A DNA stretch of 6,600 nucleotides, taken from contig JALGZU010000162.1 of the NCBI GenBank assembly GCA_025774735.1, positions 1 to 6,600 on the forward strand, given 5' to 3'. The translations under genes and the position numbers were made by a program. Positions 1-6,559 of this stretch are shown piece after piece. The notes below the pieces were generated by a model. The model was not told the origin of the DNA. It was given only the letters and a program-made list of their open reading frames with translations, and made no database searches. This DNA is from a candidate division LCP-89 bacterium. Its GTDB lineage: Bacteria > Electryoneota > B3-LCP. Numbering within the stretch: position 1 is the first letter of the stretch; every line of letters starts with the position of its first letter.

Positions 1-1197
1 GCCTTCAAACTGGCCAATTCCTACGGACCGGACTGGGGTGAAGACGGCTATTTCTGGATGTCCTACGAAGCGATGCTGAGTTCGCTCACCAGCCAGGGCC
101 GCACTGACTACAACGACGATTTGATCGGCTATACGCCCACCTTCTTCACCACGTTTCACGTCTCCCACGGCGACCGCTACGCCATCACATATCAATTCTA
201 CGTCAGCTGGTTGTGGTGGAAGAGCTTCTTCAACTGGTATATGCCGCCGCAGGCTTACGTCTCCTTCCCACCCACCAACATCGTGTTGGATTTGACGGAA
301 GGAACCTCCTATCTGGATCCCTATGGCGGCAGCACGGTCTCAATGTACTGTTTTGATACGAGAACCAACAACGGCTATGACGGTGAGATCACCTACTATG
401 CCGGAGAAGAGCAATCCTGGCCGGCCATGGCTGTTTCACCGGATCCGCCTGTTAACATACCGGATACCGGTGGCGCCGGGAGCGCTGAACTCAACCTGGA
501 AGATTTTGAGGTGGACGTCGCCCTCCTCCCCTACTCCACTCCCATCACCATCCCGGCCTCAGGCGGCAGCTTCGACTTCAACGTCTCCCTCACCAATAAC
601 AACACTGTATCGCATACTTTCGATGTCTGGCTGATGGTTACCTTGCCGAGCGGATCGGAATATGGCCCGGTTCTGGGGCCGGTCGAACTGATGCTGGTCT
701 CGGGAGGCTCTCTGAACCGAGACCGAACTCAGATCGTTCCCGCCGGCGCGCCGCCGGGTGAGTATGCCTACCACGCTTATGTCGGTGACTATCCCTATAA
801 TATGTGGGATTACGAAAGTTTCCCTTTCGAGAAGCTGGAAACCGGCGATGGTGCCCCGGTGGATGATTGGAACAACACCAGCGTGTCCTTCGAGGGGTGG
901 ATGACGACCGTTGCAGACGACGCCGGGGTATCAGAAGAATATTCCTTAGGCCAGAACTATCCAAATCCCTTCAATCCAACCACAGTCCTCAGTTACCAGT
1001 TGTCCACTCCAAGTCATGTTGAACTGTTCATCTACAATATAAACGGAAGATCGGTGGCAGAACTGGTCAACGGCTGGAGAGATGCGGGACACCATGAGGT
1101 CACCTTCGACGCCTCGCACCTGGCTTCCGGCGTGTATCTCTACCGCCTCGAAGCGGGCAACTTCACCGCCAGTGGCAAGATGGTGCTGATGAAGTAA
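1..1197 (+). CDS. C1A (papain-family) cysteine peptidase with C-terminal T9SS sorting domain, 5'-truncated by window edge
   Basis: The frame is open from base 1 and ends at TAA 1195-1197, giving 398 visible residues; the true start lies outside the window, and the ATG at 58 is internal. Residues 6-17 read NSYGPDWGEDGY, the papain-family block around the catalytic Asn (usually NSWG..WG..GY); the catalytic Gln, Cys and His would lie upstream. Next comes an aromatic-rich stretch (WLWWKSFFNWY, about 70-80) in a beta-rich region, a Gly/Pro linker (about 149-162), an Ig-like/CARDB-like domain (about 168-300) and a T9SS type A sorting domain (about 312-398: NYPNPFNPTT, NGRSVAELV, ASGVYLYRLEAG, KMVLMK). 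Inferred role: a secreted endopeptidase exported through the inner membrane, then carried across the outer membrane by type IX secretion and released or anchored. The tail matches that of the next gene. The peptidase call rests on the one Asn block, but its fit is good. Confidence 0.82.
   Translation, partial: AFKLANSYGPDWGEDGYFWMSYEAMLSSLTSQGRTDYNDDLIGYTPTFFTTFHVSHGDRYAITYQFYVSWLWWKSFFNWYMPPQAYVSFPPTNIVLDLTEGTSYLDPYGGSTVSMYCFDTRTNNGYDGEITYYAGEEQSWPAMAVSPDPPVNIPDTGGAGSAELNLEDFEVDVALLPYSTPITIPASGGSFDFNVSLTNNNTVSHTFDVWLMVTLPSGSEYGPVLGPVELMLVSGGSLNRDRTQIVPAGAPPGEYAYHAYVGDYPYNMWDYESFPFEKLETGDGAPVDDWNNTSVSFEGWMTTVADDAGVSEEYSLGQNYPNPFNPTTVLSYQLSTPSHVELFIYNINGRSVAELVNGWRDAGHHEVTFDASHLASGVYLYRLEAGNFTASGKMVLMK
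964..1077 (+). repeat. Copy 1 of near-identical sorting-domain DNA
   Basis: This 114-base stretch, coding the NPFNPTT...LVNGW part of the sorting domain, aligns without gaps to 2573-2686 (constant offset 1609). I count 5 mismatches, about 96% identity. DNA on both sides, although homologous at protein level, is much more divergent. This is a direct repeat inside two coding regions, not a mobile element. Confidence 0.85.
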
Positions 1198-1217
1198 AAA
1201 AAGGGAAACCAATAATA

Positions 1218-1268
1218 GGCGGGCTTGCGAGTTCGCCATATGTTTATTATGTCCGCCGCAATTTTTTT
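1218..1268 (+). terminator. Possible rho-independent terminator after the cysteine peptidase gene
   Basis: GGCGGGC (1218-1224) pairs with GTCCGCC (1251-1257) in a 7-bp stem with one G-U pair, and seven T follow at 1262-1268. The loop is long (26 bases) and may hold a small inner hairpin (GCG 1227-1229 with CGC 1234-1236). Four bases separate stem and T tract, so this is weaker than the other terminators here. Confidence 0.45.
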
Positions 1269-1271
1269 CAC

Positions 1272-1301
1272 TTGAATCTGATCCGGTAATCTGTGTATAT
1301 T
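1272..1301 (+). promoter_or_regulatory. Candidate sigma70-type promoter for the GATase-like protein gene
   Basis: TTGAAT (1272-1277) and TATATT (1296-1301) are separated by 18 bases, directly after the candidate terminator of the previous gene and about 40 bases before the next start codon. The region is AT-rich. A Bacteroidota-type -7 element (TAnnTTTG) is not obvious. This is pattern matching only. Confidence 0.35.
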
Positions 1302-1342
1302 TACTTGACGGGCAGATTTGAATATTTAGGAGAATAGATACC

Positions 1343-2806
1343 ATGAAACGGTTAAAATTCTTTGACGGATTGGTCTGTTTGACTTTGATTCTCTTGATTG
1401 CGCCTGCAGGCGCTAATGCTCAACAGGTCTGGAATGAAGATTCCCAGACGTATGTCAATACACCCCTTAATGAAGCGGTCGCCAAAATAATCGGGCCGCT
1501 CCAGACGGACGAGACCGAACTCCTCTGGGATGACATCCATGACGCTGACAACGATGACCTTTTCGGCAACTATTCAGAGTGCTACAGTCTCATGACGGCT
1601 CTGGGAATCAACGCCACTCAGATCAGCACCGGCGTCCTGAATTCAACCTTACTGGCCGCCTACGATGTGCTGGTACTGATCGATGCAGAACTCGATTACA
1701 CCGCGGAAGAGATCGCTGATATCCAGAGTTGGATTGCTGCCGGAGGCAAACTGCTGATGATCGGCGAAAACACCAATGCATTTAATTGGATCTCAAACAA
1801 TCAGGTCCTGGAGCCCTATAACATGCAGTTCGTTTCGGTCATGATCCCCACCACCGGAGCGACCAATTTCGCCGCTCACCCCATCACCTCGGACTTGAGC
1901 GCCATCTCCTGGGCTTATGGGACAATGCTGATCATCAACCCACCGGCTGAGGAACTCGCCTGGGATAACCAGAATCAGTACGCAATCACCATCAATGAAG
2001 CCGGCGTTGTGGTCGTGGTCATCAATGACAGCAACATGATGGAGAATCCCTATATCTATGACGATGATAATTACCTGTGCATGCTAAATACCTTCAACTA
2101 CCTGGCTTCGCCCGGCGGAACTCCAGAAGTCACCATCGAACTCACCTACGTCTCGGGCTCGCCGGTCCCGGCCGGAGGCGGCGATATCGATTTCGATGTG
2201 ACCCTGAATAACGCGGGAACCGCTCCCGGAACCTTCGACGCCTGGATAATGGTGCAGTTGCCCAATGCGTCCTGGTACGGTCCGGTTCTCGGCCCCGCAA
2301 ATCTGACGCTGGCCGCAAGTCAGACCATCAGCCGCAGCCGAGTCCAGAATGTCCCCGCAGGCGCTCCGGCAGGATTCTACCTCTATGAGGGCCGCGTTGG
2401 AGTCTATCCCGACACGGTTTGGAACAGCGATAGCTTCACCTTCGAGAAGCTGGGACCTGGTAACGGAATACCGGTGAATGGGTGGGCTAATTATGGCGAG
2501 GGATTTGAAGCGTGGGCAACAGAATCAGAGTTTGAGACTCCAGATGAATTTGTTCTATTCGGTAATTATCCCAATCCCTTCAATCCAACCACAGTCCTCA
2601 GCTACCAGTTGTCCACTCCAGGTCATGTTGAACTGTCCATCTACGACATAAACGGAAGATCGGTGGCAGAACTGGTCAACGGCTGGCGGGATACAGGCAG
2701 TCATGAGGTCACCTTCGACGCAACGACCCTCGCCTCCGGCCTGTACCTCTACCGCCTCGAAGCCGGAGACTTCACCTCAGTGAAGAAGATGGTGCTGATG
2801 AAGTAA
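1343..2806 (+). CDS. Exported protein with GATase1-like domain and T9SS sorting domain
   Basis: 487 residues. Start chosen at ATG 1343 because AGGAG (1328-1332) lies 10 bases upstream and the N-terminus is a clean signal peptide: MKRLK, a hydrophobic core (residues 9-20), and cleavage likely after ANA (26/27). Residues about 55-255 resemble a class I glutamine amidotransferase-like (DUF4350/ThuA-like) fold: alternating strands and helices, YDVLVLIDAE (107-116), then EEIADIQSWIAAGGKLLMIGE (122-142), then HPITSDL (179-185). The place of the amidotransferase nucleophile (GxCxG) reads GENTN, with no Cys, so a binding or structural role is likelier than glutaminase activity. Residues about 262-395 form an Ig-like domain matching the previous gene's, and 400-487 are a T9SS type A sorting domain (NYPNPFNPTT, NGRSVAELV, ASGLYLYRLEAG, KMVLMK). 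It is therefore probably secreted or surface-attached. The exact function and ligand are unknown. Flanking terminators suggest it is transcribed alone. Confidence 0.8.
   Translation: MKRLKFFDGLVCLTLILLIAPAGANAQQVWNEDSQTYVNTPLNEAVAKIIGPLQTDETELLWDDIHDADNDDLFGNYSECYSLMTALGINATQISTGVLNSTLLAAYDVLVLIDAELDYTAEEIADIQSWIAAGGKLLMIGENTNAFNWISNNQVLEPYNMQFVSVMIPTTGATNFAAHPITSDLSAISWAYGTMLIINPPAEELAWDNQNQYAITINEAGVVVVVINDSNMMENPYIYDDDNYLCMLNTFNYLASPGGTPEVTIELTYVSGSPVPAGGGDIDFDVTLNNAGTAPGTFDAWIMVQLPNASWYGPVLGPANLTLAASQTISRSRVQNVPAGAPAGFYLYEGRVGVYPDTVWNSDSFTFEKLGPGNGIPVNGWANYGEGFEAWATESEFETPDEFVLFGNYPNPFNPTTVLSYQLSTPGHVELSIYDINGRSVAELVNGWRDTGSHEVTFDATTLASGLYLYRLEAGDFTSVKKMVLMK
2573..2686 (+). repeat. Copy 2 of near-identical sorting-domain DNA
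   Basis: Partner of 964-1077, with 5 differences in 114 bases. Identity falls off right after the shared GGCTGG, where the two genes read GAGAGATGCG and CGGGATACAG. Placement at the same codon phase keeps both reading frames intact. Confidence 0.85.
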
Positions 2807-2837
2807 ACACCCTATTTTGGAGAACATTGGAATCAGT

Positions 2838-2871
2838 AAGAAGGTGCATGTAGAATGCACCTTCTTTATGT
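2838..2871 (+). terminator. Strong rho-independent terminator after the GATase-like protein gene
   Basis: A perfect 12-bp stem is formed by AAGAAGGTGCAT (2838-2849) and ATGCACCTTCTT (2855-2866), with a 5-base loop (GTAGA) and a T-rich tail (TATGTTT after the stem). It begins 31 bases after the stop codon and should insulate the next gene. Confidence 0.82.
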
Positions 2872-2952
2872 TTAAACTCGCCAACAAGCCTCTCTTAACG
2901 CGATAGCGTAAAGATTGGTCTCAACCTGGGGATATTTCCGCGAAGTGTCCGG

Positions 2953-2958
2953 TATAAT
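2953..2958 (+). promoter_or_regulatory. Candidate -10 box for the metallopeptidase gene
   Basis: An exact TATAAT lies 40 bases before the ATG at 2999. No good -35 hexamer sits at 16-18 bases upstream (the 17-base position is GGATAT), so this would need an activator or another sigma factor, or may be chance. Confidence 0.35.
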
Positions 2959-2959
2959 G

Positions 2960-2980
2960 GAAAAGGAGCTGCACCTTTTC
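2960..2980 (+). other. Hairpin in the presumed 5' leader of the metallopeptidase gene
   Basis: GAAAAGG (2960-2966) and CCTTTTC (2974-2980) form a perfect 7-bp stem with a 7-base loop. It would sit at the very 5' end of a transcript started from the TATAAT at 2953. It holds AAGGAG, but that is about 30 bases before the start codon and so is not the ribosome site. No T tract follows, so it is not a terminator; a stabilising 5' hairpin is possible. Confidence 0.4.
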
Positions 2981-2998
2981 GACACAGGATAGCCTAGC

Positions 2999-4573
2999 AT
3001 GTCCCACCGTTATTTCCTGCTTACTATTTATGCCATCACTCTTACCATAGCTTACAACCTGTCCTGGGCTGCTAAACTTCAACCCGAATTGGTGTTCGAG
3101 GCTTACCTTGAAGACCTTCTGTCCAGTCGGTGGGAACAAGCTGAAAGCCACTGGCTGCCGGAGGTAGTACAGAAATCCAAACGGCTGGGCATCACCTACA
3201 CGGGGATAAACGCGAAGTATGATTGCGCCTCTCCTCTCCTCAATGCATTGGACGGAATCCGTCAAGGGGTTGTACACCTTGACGTAGCAAAGGTGGAATT
3301 ATATGAAGGTTGGGCTCGAATCACTATAAAGCTCATCGCGCCAGGCGATTCGTTGAGTTACCCCTACTATCTTACCAAATCGGATGATAACTGGAAGCTC
3401 ACGTCTGCCCTCCAAGTGTTCACGGCCGGATGGGAATCCGGCACCACGAAATACGCCAGAGCCCATTACAGCAACGCCCGCCTTATCAATGAATTCGCCT
3501 TAACCGACCTGGACGAGTTTATCGAGAAACTATGCAGCCACCTCGATATCGACAAGGCCAGAATAGAACGGCTTAAAGAACAGAAGATCGATTACTACCT
3601 GTGTGATGAGGAAGAGGTCAAAAAGCTGACCGGATATGTCTGTCATGGGCTGACAAACCTCCAGCAGGATGCAATTATCTCTCGTCACCTGCCTCATTAT
3701 CACGAGATAGTACACCTGATGATTAACTTCTCTCTGGGTGAACTCCCGCTTTACATCCAACCCTTTATACAAGAAGGGCTTGCTGTCTGTTTTGGAGGAC
3801 GCTGGGGCAGGTCGCCGCACGTCTTGTTCCAGATGGGTGAGTTCCTGATAGAACACAGTTTTTGCAACCCGGATGATTTGCTGACCTATGATCACTTTCA
3901 TAAAAAAGTGGGTAATCCGGATATCTCGTACCCCGTGAGCGGCCTGTTCGTAAGTTACTTAATAGATGGATTCGGCGTCCGGCAATTCAAAGCACTCTAT
4001 CGGCATCTTACGGGAACCGAGACGGAGGTGCGCCAATTGACCACCGAAGAGGTCCAGTCAATAGTGGCTGCTACTTACGGCTTACCTTGGTTTAAAATAA
4101 AAGCGGCATTCCGGAATTATGCCGCGTTGTTTCAGGGCAGCGGGCTTAAGCCGGGGGGTACTGCCCCGCAGCATGAGCCCTTTATTAAGTTGACTTCAAC
4201 TCATCTTTCGGTGTATATCTGGGAATTGGAAGAGTCCTACTTCTTACAGATCCATTCAGAAACGAATGACCCTCGAGGTGTTATCCTCGCAAAGGCCGTT
4301 TCAACATTGACATCAGATTACCGGAGTAGAATTTTCTGCGAACATCTTCCCGATCAAAAGTACAGAAGTGAGATTTACGGCATTCAGTTCAATCAAGATG
4401 AAGCTGGATTGTATCAATATTATACCAATAATCTATTGGCAAAATATGTCTTAAGCTTTTGGCCCTGTGACCAATACTGGAATGCTGAATCTAAAATCAT
4501 TCAATTTTCATTTAAAAAGTCCTTGATGGTCGAAAATCTGGCAAACTATACTCTTCAACTTGCCGAGCCATAA
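2999..4573 (+). CDS. Exported putative zinc metallopeptidase (peptidase MA-like, gluzincin type)
   Basis: 524 residues. ATG 2999 is the first possible start: an in-frame TAG lies at 2990-2992. A modest Shine-Dalgarno, AGGA (2986-2989), precedes it by 9 bases. The N-terminus is a probable signal peptide (R4, hydrophobic 6-23, cleavage near SWA/A at 24/25). Residues about 28-140 look like a small alpha+beta (NTF2-like) domain; this is fold inference only. The key motif is H235-E236-I-V-H239, followed 20 residues later by E259 in QEGLAVCFGG, the HExxH...EGLA arrangement of peptidase MA-like and other gluzincin enzymes: two His and the distal Glu bind zinc, and E236 is the catalytic base. The segment 311-340 (YPVSGLFVSYLIDGFGVRQF and on) and LPWFKIKAAFRNY (362-374) match the helical end of that fold. 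Residues about 395-524 are beta-rich and unrecognised. No sorting domain is present, so a periplasmic or outer membrane site is likelier than T9SS export. Substrate unknown. Sampled lines show lower GC than neighbouring genes. Confidence 0.75.
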   Translation: MSHRYFLLTIYAITLTIAYNLSWAAKLQPELVFEAYLEDLLSSRWEQAESHWLPEVVQKSKRLGITYTGINAKYDCASPLLNALDGIRQGVVHLDVAKVELYEGWARITIKLIAPGDSLSYPYYLTKSDDNWKLTSALQVFTAGWESGTTKYARAHYSNARLINEFALTDLDEFIEKLCSHLDIDKARIERLKEQKIDYYLCDEEEVKKLTGYVCHGLTNLQQDAIISRHLPHYHEIVHLMINFSLGELPLYIQPFIQEGLAVCFGGRWGRSPHVLFQMGEFLIEHSFCNPDDLLTYDHFHKKVGNPDISYPVSGLFVSYLIDGFGVRQFKALYRHLTGTETEVRQLTTEEVQSIVAATYGLPWFKIKAAFRNYAALFQGSGLKPGGTAPQHEPFIKLTSTHLSVYIWELEESYFLQIHSETNDPRGVILAKAVSTLTSDYRSRIFCEHLPDQKYRSEIYGIQFNQDEAGLYQYYTNNLLAKYVLSFWPCDQYWNAESKIIQFSFKKSLMVENLANYTLQLAEP

Positions 4574-4601
4574 CAAAAAATGGCCTCTATATGAAAAACC
4601 G

Positions 4602-4630
4602 GTAAGCGAGCTCGTGCTTGCTTTTTTATT
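4602..4630 (+). terminator. Rho-independent terminator after the metallopeptidase gene
   Basis: GTAAGC (4602-4607) pairs with GCTTGC (4616-4621), a 6-bp stem with one G-U pair and an 8-base loop (GAGCTCGT), followed at once by TTTTTTATTT. It lies 28 bases after the stop codon. Confidence 0.72.
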
Positions 4631-4687
4631 TGACTCTTTCGATTTTGTCTGGCGTACAGTGTGAACATCGCTTGTGACCGATTTAAC

Positions 4688-4716
4688 TTGCCTTCCGAAT
4701 AACGATTTAGTATATT
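4688..4716 (+). promoter_or_regulatory. Candidate sigma70-type promoter for pta and the downstream barrel gene
   Basis: TTGCCT (4688-4693) and TATATT (4711-4716) are spaced by exactly 17 bases, after the upstream terminator and 27 bases before the TTG start. A transcript would have a leader of only about 20 bases. A second, poorer pair (TTGACT 4630-4635 with TACAGT 4655-4660, 19-base spacing) lies upstream and overlaps the terminator tail. Confidence 0.45.
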
Positions 4717-4743
4717 AATAGTTCATTTTACCCGGAGTCATCA

Positions 4744-5742
4744 TTGGATGTTCTCTCACAAATACGAAATAAAGCCAGAGCATTGCACCGCAGCGTGGTT
4801 CTCCCCGAAGGGGACGACGACCGTACCCTCCAGGCCGTGGCGGAACTGCAACGGAACGGCATCGTCCGCTGCATCGTGCTCGGCAATGAAAAGGAGATGA
4901 TGGACAGAGCCCGGGAACTGAACCTGGACCTCGGCGGAGCCGAACTGGTTGATCCCGCCATGACGCCGTTCAAGGGCGAACTGGCAGATGTCTTATACGA
5001 ACGCCGCAAACACAAGGGCATGACTCTGGATGAAGCTCGCAAGCTCTCCCTCGACCCCCTCTACTTCGGAGCGTTGATGGTCAAGACCGGCAGAGCCCAG
5101 GGATCGGTGGCTGGAGCGGTGCATTCCACAGGGGACGTCATCCGAGCCGCCCTCTACTGCATCGGCCTGGCTCCCGGCATCAAGGTCGTCTCCAGCTCCT
5201 TCATGATGGTCATGCCAACGGGTAAGGTCTACATGTATTCGGACGGAGCCGTGGTGCCCGATCCCGATGCCGAACAACTGGCCTCAATCGCCGTCTCTGC
5301 CGCCCAGATTCACCAGGCGCTGACCGGCGAGGAACCGGTCGTGGCCATGCTCTCGTACTCCACAAAAGGTTCGGCGGAAGGGCCCTCCATCGACAAGGTC
5401 CGCCAGGCGACCAAAATGGCGAAGAAGTTGCGTCCGCAACTGCGCATCGACGGCGAGCTGCAGGTGGACGCCGCCGTGGTGCCCGCAATCGCCGAAAAAA
5501 AAGCGCCCGGTTCATCCGTCAAGGGCGATGCAAACGTCTTCATCTTCCCCGATCTGGACGCCGGCAACATCGCCTACAAAATCACCCAGAGGCTGGCCGG
5601 AGCGCAGGCCATTGGTCCGTTGGTGCAGGGATTGGAGAAACCCGCATTTGACCTCTCCCGGGGTTGCAACGCCTCGGATATCGTTAACGTTGCGGCCATT
5701 AATGCACTGTTGTCAGCAACTCTGGAGGGCGTTACAGTTTGA
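4744..5742 (+). CDS. pta: Phosphate acetyltransferase (phosphotransacetylase)
   Basis: 332 residues, the usual length of short-form Pta (about 325-335). It interconverts acetyl-CoA plus phosphate with acetyl phosphate plus CoA in the cytoplasm, normally paired with acetate kinase. The start is TTG 4744: GGAG (4734-4737) precedes it by 6 bases, the nearby ATG at 4748 is out of frame, and the family N-terminus (VVLPEGDDDRTLQA, 18-31) requires it. Family blocks: YERRKHKGMT (85-94, CoA/phosphate-site Arg), GSVAGAVHSTGDVIR (120-134), APGIKVVSSSFMMV (143-156), GELQVDAAVVP (237-247), ANVFIFPDLDAGNIAYK (263-279) and DLSRGCNASDIVNVAA (303-318). S305, R306 and D312 correspond to the Ser-Arg and Asp of the characterised Methanosarcina active site (correspondence from memory). 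The related phosphate butyryltransferase is less likely given the LSRGC and HSTGD blocks. The stop overlaps the start of the next gene (TTGA). No acetate kinase gene is in the window. Confidence 0.95.
   Translation: MDVLSQIRNKARALHRSVVLPEGDDDRTLQAVAELQRNGIVRCIVLGNEKEMMDRARELNLDLGGAELVDPAMTPFKGELADVLYERRKHKGMTLDEARKLSLDPLYFGALMVKTGRAQGSVAGAVHSTGDVIRAALYCIGLAPGIKVVSSSFMMVMPTGKVYMYSDGAVVPDPDAEQLASIAVSAAQIHQALTGEEPVVAMLSYSTKGSAEGPSIDKVRQATKMAKKLRPQLRIDGELQVDAAVVPAIAEKKAPGSSVKGDANVFIFPDLDAGNIAYKITQRLAGAQAIGPLVQGLEKPAFDLSRGCNASDIVNVAAINALLSATLEGVTV
5724..5741 (+). promoter_or_regulatory. Ribosome binding site deciding the TTG start of the barrel protein
   Basis: GGAGGG (5724-5729) lies inside the end of pta, 9 bases before TTG 5739-5741. 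This supports that start and translation coupled to pta termination. Confidence 0.7.
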
Positions 5743-6497
5743 AAAAGGCTGCCACTTTTTTGGCATGCGCAGGGATGGTTTTCCTTTTAATCTTCGGTCG
5801 GGCAGATGCACAGGAAGGGAACCAACCCGTTATGGGCGTGGATCTCGGTCTTTACTCCAAATACATCTGGCGGGGATTGGTCTATGACGAAGATCCCGTC
5901 ATGCAGCCCGATATCTGGATGTCAACCAGGGGCGTTACCCTCTGCTTCTGGGGCAGCTACGACTTGACCGGCGAGGATGGGAAATTCCCGGGTGACTATC
6001 ACGAGTGGGATGTCTTCCTCGACATCGAACTGGGACGGTTGGGCCCCTGGTCAATCACGGGTGAACTCTTTTACGGCAGCTTTCCCACATCATCGGGGAT
6101 TGGCTCGAGTACCGCGGAGATTGGGGCTATCATAAGAGGAAATTTCTCTACGATTCGGTTCTTCTGGGACATCTGGCAACTGCACGGGGTATACGTCGAT
6201 TACAGCGTCTCCCATGGAGTAAGTCTCGGTCGAGGAATCCTCACGGGAAACGCCACACTCGGCTGGGGTGACGACCGCCATAACCTCTGGTCCGGAGTGG
6301 GAGAGGCCGCCGGATTGCTGAATTTTCAGGCCGATCTGTGTTACAGCCTGGAAATCCATCCAAACTTGACGGTTGTGCCCGGTATCCATTACAATGAGCT
6401 GCTGCAGAAGGACATTCGAACCTTCTACTCGAATACAGACAAGGAGGCGGAAAACCTGTTCTTTTCGCTCAATCTGGCCTACACATTCGCACCATAA
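5739..6497 (+). CDS. Probable outer membrane beta-barrel protein (TorF-like porin family possible)
   Basis: 252 residues. Start chosen at TTG 5739, which shares TTGA with the pta stop, because a strong GGAGGG precedes it and the frame then opens with a complete signal peptide: MKKAA, hydrophobic 6-20, cleavage likely after ADA (24/25). The first ATG (codon 13) would cut that signal in half. The mature part is 228 residues with alternating polar/aromatic strands split by Gly/Asp turns, ending in NLAYTFAP, and has no cytoplasmic-enzyme motif. The opening GVDLGLYSKYIWRGLVYDEDPVMQPDIWMS (33-62), followed by a Trp-Gly segment (71-72), resembles the 'SdYvfRG...' start of the TorF-like/Gcw_chp porin family; that match is from memory. 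Likely location: outer membrane. Substrate unknown. The final residues are not the classical terminal Phe (Phe is third from the end). Confidence 0.68.
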   Translation: MKKAATFLACAGMVFLLIFGRADAQEGNQPVMGVDLGLYSKYIWRGLVYDEDPVMQPDIWMSTRGVTLCFWGSYDLTGEDGKFPGDYHEWDVFLDIELGRLGPWSITGELFYGSFPTSSGIGSSTAEIGAIIRGNFSTIRFFWDIWQLHGVYVDYSVSHGVSLGRGILTGNATLGWGDDRHNLWSGVGEAAGLLNFQADLCYSLEIHPNLTVVPGIHYNELLQKDIRTFYSNTDKEAENLFFSLNLAYTFAP

Positions 6498-6559
6498 ACG
6501 ATATAGTGACAATCTCTCTGAGATAAAATGCTACGCGCATCCGGGAGGTACTTGAATCC

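Noticed and set aside
1305..1310. TTGACG as a -35 box for the GATase-like protein gene
   Set aside because: Any matching -10 would fall at or beyond the ribosome binding site (1328-1332), leaving no room for a leader.
2895..2911. Imperfect dyad (ACGC ... GCGT with flanking TTA/AA) as an operator
   Set aside because: The core is only 4 bp with a 4-base gap and has no relation to a recognised promoter spacing; it is easily expected by chance.
2957..2992. N-terminal extension of the metallopeptidase by amber readthrough or TAG recoding
   Set aside because: The signal peptide begins cleanly at 2999, the extension has no ribosome site, and it would put charged residues ahead of the export signal.
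4728..5570. Long minus-strand frames opposite pta
   Set aside because: They are shadows of a well-conserved coding gene, rich in Arg and Ser, with no ribosome sites and no recognisable protein.
5766..5768. Lipoprotein-like Cys (FLAC) in the barrel protein signal
   Set aside because: It sits at residue 10, before most of the hydrophobic core, and lacks a proper lipobox; ADA/Q at 24/25 is a normal signal peptidase I site.
6512..6524. ATCTC/GAGAT hairpin after the barrel gene as a terminator
   Set aside because: The stem has only 5 bp with a 3-base loop, and it is followed by A residues rather than a T tract.
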